Of a DNA stretch of 64,000 nucleotides, positions 20,534-30,027 are shown piece after piece. This DNA is from Escherichia albertii NBRC 107761 = DSM 17582 (GTDB taxonomy: Bacteria; Pseudomonadota; Gammaproteobacteria; Enterobacterales; Enterobacteriaceae). Position 1 is the first letter of the stretch, and each line of letters opens with the position of its first letter. The notes beneath the pieces are model-generated. The model was not told the DNA's origin and made no database searches. It saw nothing but the letters and a program-made list of their open reading frames with translations. Where the stretch lies: the NCBI RefSeq assembly GCF_000759775.1, contig NZ_BBMY01000006.1:1-64000 (forward strand). The letters are read 5' to 3'. The translations under genes and the position numbers were made by a program.

Positions 20534-21898
20534 TTGATTACACATATTAGCCCGCTTGGCTCCATGGATATGTTGTCGCAGCTGGAAGTGGATATGCTTA
20601 AACGCACCGCCAGCAGCGACCTCTATCAACTGTTTCGCAACTGTTCGCTTGCCGTTCTGAACTCCGGTAGCCTGACCGATAACAGCAAAGAATTGCTGTC
20701 TCGTTTTGAGAATTTTGACATTAACGTCCTGCGCCGTGAACGCGGCGTTAAGCTGGAACTGATCAATCCACCGGAAGAGGCTTTCGTCGATGGGCGTATT
20801 ATCCGCGCCTTGCAGGCTAACTTGTTTGCGGTCCTGCGCGACATTCTCTTCGTTTACGGGCAAATTCATAACACCGTTCGTTTTCCAAACCTGAACCTCG
20901 ACAACTCCGTCCATATTACCAACCTGGTCTTTTCTATATTGCGCAACGCCCGCGCGCTGCATGTTGGCGAAGCGCCGAATATGGTGGTGTGCTGGGGCGG
21001 TCACTCAATTAACGAAAACGAGTATCTGTACGCTCGTCGCGTCGGTAATCAGCTCGGTCTGCGCGAGCTAAATATCTGCACTGGCTGTGGTCCGGGAGCG
21101 ATGGAAGCGCCGATGAAAGGCGCGGCGGTCGGTCACGCTCAGCAACGTTACAAAGACAGCCGTTTTATTGGCATGACGGAGCCATCGATCATCGCCGCTG
21201 AACCACCTAACCCGCTGGTTAACGAACTGATCATCATGCCGGATATTGAAAAACGCCTGGAAGCGTTCGTGCGTATCGCCCACGGCATCATTATCTTCCC
21301 TGGCGGTGTGGGTACGGCTGAAGAGTTGCTGTATTTATTAGGGATTTTGATGAATCCGGCGAACAAAAATCAGGTATTGCCATTAATCCTCACCGGACCG
21401 AAAGAGAGCGCCGATTACTTCCGCGTACTGGACGAGTTTGTTGTGCATACGCTGGGAGAAAACGCACGTCGCCATTATCGCATCATCATTGATGGCGCGG
21501 CTGAAGTGGCCCGGCAGATGAAAAAGGCGATGCCGTTGGTGAAAGAAAATCGCCGCGATACCGGAGATGCTTATAGCTTTAACTGGTCAATGCGCATTAC
21601 ACCGGATCTGCAAATGCCGTTTGAACCGACCCATGAAAACATGGCCAATCTGAAGCTGTACCCGGATCAGCCTGTTGAAGTACTGGCGGCGGATCTGCGT
21701 CGCGCGTTCTCCGGTATTGTGGCGGGTAACGTTAAAGAAGTCGGCATTCGCGCCATTGAAGAGTTCGGGCCTTACAAAATCAACGGCGATAAAGAAATTA
21801 TGCGTCGTATGGATGACCTGCTACAGGGCTTTGTCGCCCAGCATCGTATGAAGTTGCCTGGCTCTGCCTACATTCCTTGCTACGAAATCTGCGCTTAA
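20534..21898 (+). CDS. ppnN: Pyrimidine/purine nucleotide 5'-monophosphate nucleosidase PpnN
   Basis: PpnN (formerly YgdH) cleaves the N-glycosidic bond of nucleotide monophosphates and in E. coli is stimulated by (p)ppGpp. The 454-residue protein has a LOG-like Rossmann core with [10 protein letters not shown] near residue 156 and the [14 protein letters not shown] motif near 255, with extra N- and C-terminal domains. The start is TTG at 20534, preceded by AAGGAG seven bases upstream; no ATG gives the conserved N-terminus [18 protein letters not shown]. It is followed by a terminator. RelA in this window makes its regulator. Confidence 0.95.
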   Translation: MITHISPLGSMDMLSQLEVDMLKRTASSDLYQLFRNCSLAVLNSGSLTDNSKELLSRFENFDINVLRRERGVKLELINPPEEAFVDGRIIRALQANLFAVLRDILFVYGQIHNTVRFPNLNLDNSVHITNLVFSILRNARALHVGEAPNMVVCWGGHSINENEYLYARRVGNQLGLRELNICTGCGPGAMEAPMKGAAVGHAQQRYKDSRFIGMTEPSIIAAEPPNPLVNELIIMPDIEKRLEAFVRIAHGIIIFPGGVGTAEELLYLLGILMNPANKNQVLPLILTGPKESADYFRVLDEFVVHTLGENARRHYRIIIDGAAEVARQMKKAMPLVKENRRDTGDAYSFNWSMRITPDLQMPFEPTHENMANLKLYPDQPVEVLAADLRRAFSGIVAGNVKEVGIRAIEEFGPYKINGDKEIMRRMDDLLQGFVAQHRMKLPGSAYIPCYEICA

Positions 21899-21907
21899 TC
21901 CCCTTCT

Positions 21908-21941
21908 CCCGGTAACATTTGTTGCCGGGTCTTCTCTTTTT
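21908..21941 (+). terminator. Rho-independent terminator after ppnN
   Basis: The stem CCCGGTAACA / TGTTGCCGGG (with a G-T pair, short loop) is followed by a T-rich run TCTTCTCTTTTT. It lies 10 bp after the ppnN stop. Confidence 0.82.
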
Positions 21942-22452
21942 GGTCAAAAATCAGGTCGTTTATTTCATTTGTTATCTGAATGCTTCAGCGTGTCATGAGC
22001 TGATTAATATCCATATAATCAATATGTCATACAATTTACACCGCAACGCAAACGTTTACCTTTCTTAAAAGAACGCATTTTATCGCTTTAAAAAAGAATT
22101 TCTCGTAATTATTAACTAAAAGTATTGTTTTTTTCAGTTCAACCTACATATATTGCGCGCCCCGGAAGAGGTCAGATGTCGTTTATTGGGTAAATATTGC
22201 CCTTAAATTCTCTTTTACTTTTGATTTACAGAGTAAAGAGCCGAGATTATCTATCTTATAAGTAGATTATTGTATTTGAGATCAAGATCACTGATAGATA
22301 CATAAGTTGTGTGTATCTTTCCGCCCTCAAATTATTACGGCGGAAAATGATAAAGCCATCGCCGGTAGACAGATTTCATTTTTACGGCCAGACACCTTCC
22401 CGGGCTGAGCTGGCTAAAAGCTGAATTTTTTGCATTCCTCCAGGAGAAATAG
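21942..22452 (+). promoter_or_regulatory. 511-bp non-coding region upstream of sdaC
   Basis: No gene is visible. The left half is AT-rich. An inverted repeat AGATACA..TGTATCT lies at 22296-22318 (9-bp spacer). CAGGAGAAAT at the right edge is the sdaC ribosome site. The region must hold the sdaC promoter; in E. coli sdaCB is under CRP and Lrp control, but I could not find a clean CRP palindrome here. Confidence 0.55.
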
Positions 22453-23742
22453 ATGGAAACGACTCAAACCAGCACGATTGCGTCGAAAGACTCTCGCAGT
22501 GCCTGGCGCAAGACAGATACCATGTGGATGCTGGGCCTGTACGGCACGGCTATCGGCGCGGGTGTGCTGTTCCTGCCGATCAACGCCGGTGTCGGCGGTA
22601 TGATCCCACTAATCATTATGGCTATCCTCGCGTTCCCGATGACGTTTTTCGCTCACCGCGGCCTGACTCGCTTCGTGCTGTCCGGTAAAAATCCGGGTGA
22701 AGACATCACCGAGGTAGTGGAAGAACACTTTGGTATTGGCGCAGGTAAACTGATTACCCTGCTCTATTTCTTCGCTATCTACCCAATCCTGCTGGTATAC
22801 AGCGTGGCAATCACCAACACGGTAGAAAGCTTCATGTCCCACCAGTTGGGTATGACACCGCCACCGCGTGCGATTCTGTCCCTGATTCTGATCGTCGGTA
22901 TGATGACCATCGTTCGCTTCGGTGAGCAGATGATCGTTAAAGCGATGAGCATCCTGGTATTCCCGTTCGTTGCAGTTCTGATGCTGCTGGCTCTGTACCT
23001 GATCCCGCAGTGGAATGGCGCGGCGCTGGAAACGTTGTCTCTGGATACCGCGACTTCTACTGGTAACGGTCTGTGGATGACCCTGTGGCTGGCGATTCCA
23101 GTAATGGTGTTCTCGTTCAACCACTCTCCGATCATCTCTTCTTTCGCCGTTGCGAAGCGTGAAGAGTACGGCGATATGGCAGAACAGAAATGCTCTAAGA
23201 TCCTGGCATTCGCCCACATCATGATGGTGCTGACGGTAATGTTCTTCGTCTTCAGCTGCGTACTGAGCCTGTCTCCGGCAGACCTGGCAGCCGCAAAAGA
23301 GCAGAACATCTCAATTCTGTCTTACCTGGCGAACCACTTTAACGCGCCGATTATCGCGTGGATGGCACCGATTATCGCAATGATCGCAATCACCAAGTCC
23401 TTCCTCGGTCACTACCTGGGCGCACGTGAAGGCTTCAACGGTATGGTGATCAAATCACTGCGTAGTAAAGGTAAGTCTATCGAAATCAACAAGCTGAACC
23501 GTATCACTGCGCTGTTCATGCTGGTAACGACCTGGATTGTTGCCACCCTGAACCCGAGCATCTTGGGTATGATTGAAACCCTGGGCGGCCCAATCATCGC
23601 GATGATCCTGTTCCTGATGCCGATGTACGCAATCCAGAAAGTACCGGCAATGCGCAAGTACAGCGGTCACATCAGTAACGTATTCGTTGTTGTGATGGGT
23701 CTGATTGCTATCTCCGCAATCTTCTACTCTCTGTTCAGCTAA
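22453..23742 (+). CDS. sdaC: Serine:H+ symporter SdaC
   Basis: SdaC imports L-serine with protons across the inner membrane. The 429-residue protein belongs to the hydroxy/aromatic amino acid permease family and shows about 11 hydrophobic segments, beginning [20 protein letters not shown] (about residues 25-44), which carries the Gly-rich first helix typical of the family. It is preceded by CAGGAGAAAT. sdaB follows 58 bp downstream, so uptake and deamination of serine are coupled. Codon use is more optimised than in its neighbours, suggesting high expression. Confidence 0.97.
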   Translation: METTQTSTIASKDSRSAWRKTDTMWMLGLYGTAIGAGVLFLPINAGVGGMIPLIIMAILAFPMTFFAHRGLTRFVLSGKNPGEDITEVVEEHFGIGAGKLITLLYFFAIYPILLVYSVAITNTVESFMSHQLGMTPPPRAILSLILIVGMMTIVRFGEQMIVKAMSILVFPFVAVLMLLALYLIPQWNGAALETLSLDTATSTGNGLWMTLWLAIPVMVFSFNHSPIISSFAVAKREEYGDMAEQKCSKILAFAHIMMVLTVMFFVFSCVLSLSPADLAAAKEQNISILSYLANHFNAPIIAWMAPIIAMIAITKSFLGHYLGAREGFNGMVIKSLRSKGKSIEINKLNRITALFMLVTTWIVATLNPSILGMIETLGGPIIAMILFLMPMYAIQKVPAMRKYSGHISNVFVVVMGLIAISAIFYSLFS

Positions 23743-23753
23743 ATTCCTTTCGC

Positions 23754-23771
23754 GCCGCTTTCGGGCGGCGC
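23754..23771 (+). promoter_or_regulatory. GC-rich hairpin between sdaC and sdaB
   Basis: A stem CGCCGC / GCGGCG around TTTCGG is followed by a mixed C/T run (CTTCCTCCGTTTT). It could be a leaky terminator that lowers sdaB relative to sdaC, or only a stabilising hairpin. Confidence 0.55.
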
Positions 23772-23800
23772 TTCCTCCGTTTTAACGCGATGTATTTCCT

Positions 23801-25168
23801 ATGATTAGCGTATTCGATATTTTCAAAATCGGCATTGGCCCTTCCAGTTCTCATACCGTTGGACCAATGAAAGCGGGTAAACAATTTACCGACGATCTGA
23901 TTGCCCGCAATCTGCTGAAAGACGTCACCCGCGTAGTGGTAGATGTCTATGGTTCGCTCTCTCTGACCGGTAAAGGCCACCACACGGATATCGCCATTAT
24001 TATGGGTCTGGCAGGTAACCTACCGGATACTGTGGATATCGATTCCATCCCTGGCTTTATTCAGGATGTGAATACCCATGGTCGCCTGATGCTGGCAAAC
24101 GGTCAGCACGAAGTAGAATTTCCGGTTGATCAGTGCATGAACTTCCATGCCGATAATCTTTCTCTGCATGAAAACGGCATGCGCATTACCGCTCTGTCGG
24201 GCGATAAAGTGGTTTACAGCCAGACTTACTACTCCATCGGCGGTGGCTTTATCGTTGATGAAGAACATTTTGGTCTGCAGGACAGCGCACCGGTTGAAGT
24301 CCCGTATCCGTACAAAACCGCTGCCGATCTGCAAAAACATTGTCAGGAAACCGGGCTGTCACTCTCTGGCCTGATGATGAAAAACGAACTGGCGCTGCAC
24401 AGCAAAGAAGAGCTGGAACAACACCTGGCGAAAGTCTGGGAAGTGATGCGCGGCGGTATTGAGCGCGGTATTTCCACCGAAGGCGTGCTGCCGGGCAAAC
24501 TGCGCGTTCCACGCCGTGCCGCGGCACTGCGCCGGATGCTGGTCAGCCAGGATAAAACCACCACTGACCCAATGGCGGTAGTTGACTGGATCAACATGTT
24601 CGCACTGGCAGTAAATGAAGAAAACGCGGCAGGTGGTCGTGTGGTGACTGCACCGACTAACGGCGCGTGCGGGATTATCCCGGCAGTGCTGGCGTACTAC
24701 GACAAGTTTATCCGCGAAGTTAATGCCAACTCACTGGCTCGTTATTTGCTGGTTGCCAGCGCGATTGGTTCTCTTTATAAGATGAATGCTTCGATTTCTG
24801 GCGCCGAAGTGGGTTGCCAGGGAGAAGTTGGTGTAGCGTGCTCTATGGCGGCGGCAGGTCTGGCTGAACTGTTAGGCGCAAGCCCGGCGCAGGTATGCAT
24901 CGCAGCAGAAATCGCGATGGAACATAACCTCGGTCTGACTTGCGACCCGGTTGCCGGGCAGGTGCAGGTGCCGTGCATCGAGCGTAACGCCATTGCAGCA
25001 GTGAAAGCGGTCAACGCCGCGCGTATGGCGCTGCGCCGTACCAGCGAGCCGCGCGTCTGCCTGGATAAAGTTATCGAAACCATGTACGAAACAGGTAAAG
25101 ACATGAACGCCAAGTACCGCGAAACCTCTCGCGGCGGCCTGGCAATGAAGATTGTTGCCTGCGATTAA
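23801..25168 (+). CDS. sdaB: L-serine deaminase II
   Basis: SdaB converts L-serine to pyruvate and ammonia using a 4Fe-4S cluster. The 455-residue single-chain enzyme has an N-terminal beta domain (starting MISVFDIFKIGIGPSSSHTVGPM) and a C-terminal alpha domain containing candidate cluster cysteines in VGCQGEVGVACSM (about 341-353), and LTCDPVAGQVQVPCIERN (about 385-402). SSSHTVGP near residue 15 is the family signature. It lies 58 bp after sdaC and shares its transcript. Paralogues SdaA and TdcG exist in E. coli; the neighbour sdaC fixes the identity as sdaB. Confidence 0.97.
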   Translation: MISVFDIFKIGIGPSSSHTVGPMKAGKQFTDDLIARNLLKDVTRVVVDVYGSLSLTGKGHHTDIAIIMGLAGNLPDTVDIDSIPGFIQDVNTHGRLMLANGQHEVEFPVDQCMNFHADNLSLHENGMRITALSGDKVVYSQTYYSIGGGFIVDEEHFGLQDSAPVEVPYPYKTAADLQKHCQETGLSLSGLMMKNELALHSKEELEQHLAKVWEVMRGGIERGISTEGVLPGKLRVPRRAAALRRMLVSQDKTTTDPMAVVDWINMFALAVNEENAAGGRVVTAPTNGACGIIPAVLAYYDKFIREVNANSLARYLLVASAIGSLYKMNASISGAEVGCQGEVGVACSMAAAGLAELLGASPAQVCIAAEIAMEHNLGLTCDPVAGQVQVPCIERNAIAAVKAVNAARMALRRTSEPRVCLDKVIETMYETGKDMNAKYRETSRGGLAMKIVACD

Positions 25169-25178
25169 TCGCTCTCCA

Positions 25179-25201
25179 GAGGCCTCGTTTTACGAGGCCT
25201 C
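25179..25201 (+). terminator. Terminator after sdaB
   Basis: A perfect stem GAGGCCTCG / CGAGGCCTC with loop TTTTA lies 10 bp after the sdaB stop. The following T content is low (CACATTGTTG), so it may need help. Confidence 0.7.
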
Positions 25202-25230
25202 ACATTGTTGAGAATGTGCCTGTTGTTTAT

Positions 25231-26207
<977 letters not shown>

Positions 26208-26254
26208 AGAGATACAGGGTGCTACTGATTAACACCCCATTGAATTTAATGCAC

Positions 26255-26293
26255 TTGTAGGCCGGATAAGACGCGCCAGCGCCGCATCCGGCA
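26255..26293. repeat. REP element between xni and fucO
   Basis: A single palindromic unit, GTAGGCCGGATAAGACG followed by CGCCGCATCCGGC, lies between the convergent genes xni and fucO. Confidence 0.85.
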
Positions 26294-26310
26294 TTATCAC
26301 TGCAGCGCAA

Positions 26311-27459
26311 TTACCAGGCGGTATGGTAAAGCTCGACAATATCCTCCAGCGTCGCTTCGCGCGGATTGCCTCCGGTACAAACATCGTCCAGGGCCGCCTG
26401 TGCCAGCGCCGGAATGTCTTCTTTACGTACACCAACGTCACGCAAATGCGGCGGGATACCGACATCACGGTTGAGCGCAAACACCGCGTCAACAGCGGCA
26501 TTACGCGCTTCCTCCAGACTCATATCTTCCACTTTCACGCCCATTACGCGCGCAATATCGCGATACTTCTCGCCGGTAAAGTCGGCGTTATAGCGCATAA
26601 CATGCGGTAACAGAATGGCGTTCGCAACGCCGTGCGGAGTGTTATAAAACGCGCCCAATGGATGCGCCATACCATGCACCAGCCCTAACCCAACGTTGGA
26701 GAAGCCCATCCCCGCGACATACTGCCCGAGCGCCATCTCTTCTCCGGCATCCTTATCACCGGCAACCGAACCACGCAGTGCACCAGCTATAATTTCAATG
26801 GCTTTAATGTGCAACGCATCGGTCAGCGCCCACGCGCCGCGGGTAATATACCCCTCAATAGCGTGAGTCAGCGCATCGACACCCGTCGCGGCTTTCAGGG
26901 CTGGCGGCATGCCATCCATCATGTCAGCATCAATAAACGCCACTTGTGGGATATCATGCGGATCAACGCAAACAAACTTGCGCCGTTTTTCTTCGTCGGT
27001 GATCACATAGTTTATGGTCACTTCCGCCGCAGTACCTGCTGTGGTGGGGATTGCCAGAATTGGCACACTGGATCTATTAGTTGGCGAAAGCCCTTCCAGA
27101 CTGCGCACATCGGCAAATTCAGGGTTGTTGCTGATGATGCCAATCGCTTTACAGGTATCCTGCGGCGAGCCACCGCCGATAGCAATCAAGTAATCCGCGC
27201 CACTGTTCTGGAATACCCCCAGCCCTTCTTTAACTACAGTAATTGTTGGGTTGGGCACGACACCGTCGTAAATTGCCCATGCCAGCCCTGCTGCATCCAT
27301 CTTATCGGTCACTTTCGCCACCACGCCGCATTGCACCAGCGTTTTATCGGTGACGATCAGCGCCTTCTGATAACCACGGCGTTTCACCTCATCGGTTAAG
27401 GCCCCTACTGCCCCCCGACCAAACCATGCCGTTTCGTTCAGAATCATTCTGTTAGCCAT
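26311..27459 (-). CDS. fucO: L-1,2-propanediol oxidoreductase (lactaldehyde reductase) FucO
   Basis: FucO reduces L-lactaldehyde, the product of fucose or rhamnose cleavage, to L-1,2-propanediol with NADH under anaerobic conditions. It is an iron-dependent group III alcohol dehydrogenase. The 382-residue form starts MANRMILNETAWFG; an ATG one codon upstream (27462) is also possible, with AAGGAGAAGG in front. Seen motifs: the NAD-binding GGGSPQDTCKAIG near residue 97, and the iron-ligand region GVDALTHAIEGY, GLVHGMAHPLGAFY and TPHGVANAILLPHV. It follows fucA by 27 bp on the minus strand as one operon. Confidence 0.97.
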   Translation of the reverse strand: MANRMILNETAWFGRGAVGALTDEVKRRGYQKALIVTDKTLVQCGVVAKVTDKMDAAGLAWAIYDGVVPNPTITVVKEGLGVFQNSGADYLIAIGGGSPQDTCKAIGIISNNPEFADVRSLEGLSPTNRSSVPILAIPTTAGTAAEVTINYVITDEEKRRKFVCVDPHDIPQVAFIDADMMDGMPPALKAATGVDALTHAIEGYITRGAWALTDALHIKAIEIIAGALRGSVAGDKDAGEEMALGQYVAGMGFSNVGLGLVHGMAHPLGAFYNTPHGVANAILLPHVMRYNADFTGEKYRDIARVMGVKVEDMSLEEARNAAVDAVFALNRDVGIPPHLRDVGVRKEDIPALAQAALDDVCTGGNPREATLEDIVELYHTAW

Positions 27460-27486
27460 CATCCTTCTCCTTGTTGCTTTACGAAA

Positions 27487-28134
27487 TTACTCTTCAATCC
27501 GTAATCCATAGGTTTTGAATTTCTCCAGCACTACAGCAATCTCTTCATCGCTCAGCACAGGCACCGGGTCCGTAATCGCCAGAGTTGTCAGATAAAGCTG
27601 CGCCAACACTTCAACTTCATGCGCCAGCCATAACGCTTTTTCCAGATTCGCCTCACAAGCGATAAGCCCATGATGTTGTAACAAAGTTGCCTTACGATTT
27701 TTGAGAGCCAGCGCAACATGTTCAGAAAGTTCGCGTGTTCCAAAGGTTGCATAAGGAGCACAAGGAATGGAGTTACCGCCAGCCGCCGCAATCATGTAGT
27801 GAATAGCGGGGATCGGTCGGTTAAGAATGGAAACTGCCGTGCAATGAACGGCATGGTTATGGACAACGGCATTAGCATCCGGTCTGCTTTGATAGGCCGC
27901 CATATGGAAACGCCATTCGCTGGAAGGGAGTTTTCCTTCCTCATGTTTACCGTTGCCATCAATAAAGACAATCTGCGACTCCGTCAATTTTTCATACGGG
28001 ATGCCTGTAGGCGTAATCAGCATCCCATCCTGATAACGTACACTGACGTTACCCGCGGTCCCCTGATTCAGCCCCAGGCGGGTCATTTCCAGACAAGTGT
28101 CAATAATCTGACGAGCAAGTTTATTTCGTTCCAT
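27487..28134 (-). CDS. fucA: L-fuculose-1-phosphate aldolase FucA
   Basis: FucA cleaves L-fuculose-1-phosphate into dihydroxyacetone phosphate and L-lactaldehyde. It is a zinc class II aldolase of the AraD/FucA family. The 215-residue length is standard. Zinc ligands are in VVHNHAVHCTA (His92 and His94 region) and LLQHHGLIACE (His155 region), and the phosphate-binding GTAGNVSVR lies near residue 26. fucO is 27 bp downstream. The gene is divergent from fucP across a 544-bp control region. Confidence 0.97.
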   Translation of the reverse strand: MERNKLARQIIDTCLEMTRLGLNQGTAGNVSVRYQDGMLITPTGIPYEKLTESQIVFIDGNGKHEEGKLPSSEWRFHMAAYQSRPDANAVVHNHAVHCTAVSILNRPIPAIHYMIAAAGGNSIPCAPYATFGTRELSEHVALALKNRKATLLQHHGLIACEANLEKALWLAHEVEVLAQLYLTTLAITDPVPVLSDEEIAVVLEKFKTYGLRIEE

Positions 28135-28315
28135 TAGCTACCTCTCTGATTCAAAACAGGACAATAATGTTGTTCCTTTCACACTATTGAATGAGCCGTT
28201 TAATTGCTCACCATATTCTTCCTGCAGAATCAGAAAGAAATTTACAAGGTTATTTTTTGTGAGCTACTTCAACTAATCACGGGAAATAACAGCAAGAACA
28301 CTGTTTATAAAACTG

Positions 28316-28363
28316 ATAAAAATGACCGCTCTTAAAAATATTTATCAAAACGGTCATTTTTAT
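28316..28363. promoter_or_regulatory. Inverted repeat, 13-bp arms (FucR operator candidate)
   Basis: ATAAAAATGACCG at 28316-28328 faces CGGTCATTTTTAT at 28351-28363 with a 22-bp AT-rich spacer. A third CGGTCAT half-site lies at 28410-28416. This spacing suits a repressor or activator dimer or tetramer. Confidence 0.55.
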
Positions 28364-28380
28364 TTCCCACTACTGTTGGA

Positions 28381-28457
28381 ATGCCCGTTTTCGGCGCAAA
28401 CAATTAATACGGTCATCCGCTTTGTGTTTTTGATGATTTATTTTCTGAAACGGGCAT
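28381..28457. promoter_or_regulatory. Inverted repeat ATGCCCGTTT / AAACGGGCAT
   Basis: The left arm is at 28381-28390 and the right arm at 28448-28457, with 57 bp between. Arms are 10 bp and exact. Together with the preceding repeat it forms a symmetrical block between fucA and the CRP sites. Role unknown; operator or looping element is a guess. Confidence 0.5.
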
Positions 28458-28474
28458 GATTTTTTGATTATTAA

Positions 28475-28490
28475 AGTGATGGTAATCACA
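28475..28490. promoter_or_regulatory. CRP-like site upstream of fucP
   Basis: AGTGA-TGGTAA-TCACA matches TGTGA-N6-TCACA at nine of ten positions. CRP activation of the fuc regulon is established in E. coli. Confidence 0.75.
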
Positions 28491-28514
28491 TAAAGCCACC
28501 TTCCGACTAATAAG

Positions 28515-28530
28515 TGTGACCACCGTCATA
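28515..28530. promoter_or_regulatory. Second CRP-like site upstream of fucP
   Basis: TGTGA-CCACCG-TCATA matches the CRP consensus at nine of ten positions and is 40 bp (about four helical turns) from the first site, on the same face of the DNA. Confidence 0.65.
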
Positions 28531-28678
28531 TTACAGAGCGTTTTTTATTTGAAAATGAATCCATGAGTTCATTTCTGACAGGCAAATACTCACTGACATG
28601 AAGCCCGAACTCGCAGGTTTTGCAATTTTGAAAACATAACCGATTACGTGCTTAAGCTTCTGAACCTAAGAGGATGCT

Positions 28679-29995
28679 ATGGGAAACACATCAATACAAA
28701 CGCAGAGTTATCGTGCGGTAGATAAAGATACAGGGCAAAGCAGATGTTACATTATTCCATTCGCGCTGCTGTGTTCACTGTTTTTTCTTTGGGCGGTAGC
28801 CAATAACCTCAACGACATTTTATTACCCCAATTCCAACAAGCTTTTACGCTAACAAATTTCCAGGCTGGCCTGATCCAATCAGCCTTCTATTTTGGTTAT
28901 TTCATTATTCCAATTCCTGCCGGGATACTGATGAAGAAACTCAGTTATAAGGCTGGAATTATTACCGGATTATTTTTATATGCCTTTGGCGCTGCATTAT
29001 TCTGGCCCGCGGCAGAAATAATGAACTACACCTTATTTTTAGTTGGCTTGTTTATTATTGCAGCCGGACTAGGTTGTCTGGAAACTGCCGCAAACCCTTT
29101 TGTTACGGTATTAGGGCCAGAAAACAGCAGTCATTTTCGTTTAAATCTTGCGCAAACATTTAACTCTTTTGGCGCAATTATCGCAGTTGTCTTTGGGCAA
29201 AGTCTTATTTTGTCTAACGTGCCACATCAATCGCAAGACGTTCTCGATAAAATGTCGCCAGAGCAATTGAGTGCGTATAAACACAGCCTGGTATTATCGG
29301 TACAGACACCTTATATGATCATCGTGGCTATCGTTTTACTGGTCGCCCTGCTGATCATGCTGACGAAATTCCCGGCATTGCAGAGTGATAATCACAGTGA
29401 TGCTAAACAAGGATCATTCTCAGCATCACTTTCTCGTCTGATGCATATTCGCCACTGGCGCTGGGCGGTATTAGCGCAATTCTGCTATGTCGGTGCGCAA
29501 ACGGCCTGCTGGAGCTATTTGATTCGCTACGCTGTAGAAGAAATTCCAGGTATGACCGCGGGCTTTGCCGCTAACTATTTAACCGGAACCATGGTGTGCT
29601 TCTTTATTGGTCGTTTCACCGGCACCTGGCTCATCAGTCGCTTCGCACCACATAAAGTCCTGGCAGCCTATGCATTAATCGCTATGGCATTGTGCCTGGT
29701 TTCAGCCTTCGCTGGCGGTCACGTTGGCTTAATCTCCCTGACATTATGCAGCGCCTTTATGTCGATTCAGTACCCAACCATCTTCTCGCTGGGCATTAAG
29801 AATCTCGGCCAGGACACCAAATACGGCTCGTCCTTCATCGTTATGACCATTATTGGCGGCGGTATTGTCACTCCGGTCATGGGCTTTGTCAGTGATGCAG
29901 CAGGCAACATCCCCACAGCCGAACTGATACCCGCACTCTGCTTTGCAGTCATCTTTGTCTTTGCCCGTTTCCGTTCTCAAACGGCAACTAACTGA
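28679..29995 (+). CDS. fucP: L-fucose:H+ symporter FucP
   Basis: FucP imports L-fucose with protons across the inner membrane. It is a 438-residue major facilitator protein with about 12 hydrophobic helices, starting with CYIIPFALLCSLFFLWAVANN (about residues 23-43) and including conserved Asp46 in the NDILLPQF region, described as part of proton coupling. A hydrophilic loop near 225-260 separates the two halves. AGAGGATGCT precedes the ATG. It is the first gene of the plus-strand fuc operon; fucI follows after 32 bp. Confidence 0.97.
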   Translation: MGNTSIQTQSYRAVDKDTGQSRCYIIPFALLCSLFFLWAVANNLNDILLPQFQQAFTLTNFQAGLIQSAFYFGYFIIPIPAGILMKKLSYKAGIITGLFLYAFGAALFWPAAEIMNYTLFLVGLFIIAAGLGCLETAANPFVTVLGPENSSHFRLNLAQTFNSFGAIIAVVFGQSLILSNVPHQSQDVLDKMSPEQLSAYKHSLVLSVQTPYMIIVAIVLLVALLIMLTKFPALQSDNHSDAKQGSFSASLSRLMHIRHWRWAVLAQFCYVGAQTACWSYLIRYAVEEIPGMTAGFAANYLTGTMVCFFIGRFTGTWLISRFAPHKVLAAYALIAMALCLVSAFAGGHVGLISLTLCSAFMSIQYPTIFSLGIKNLGQDTKYGSSFIVMTIIGGGIVTPVMGFVSDAAGNIPTAELIPALCFAVIFVFARFRSQTATN

Positions 29996-30027
29996 ACATA
30001 TTTTCCGAATAAAGTGAGGAATCTGTA

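Larger units (their letters stand above)
28135..28678. promoter_or_regulatory. 544-bp divergent fucAO / fucPIKUR control region
   Basis: No gene is present. It contains two CRP-like sites (28475-28490 and 28515-28530) and two long inverted repeats (28316-28363 and 28381-28457), which are listed separately. The regulator FucR (DeoR family) is encoded at the end of the plus-strand operon and presumably binds here; the exact FucR site is not something I can confirm. A GAGGATGCT ribosome site precedes fucP. Confidence 0.75.

Noticed and set aside
22270..22300. Possible CRP or FNR site (TTTGAGATCAAGATCACT) upstream of sdaC
   Set aside because: The half-sites TGA and TCA are 8 bp apart rather than 6, so it does not fit the CRP spacing, and it does not fit FNR either.
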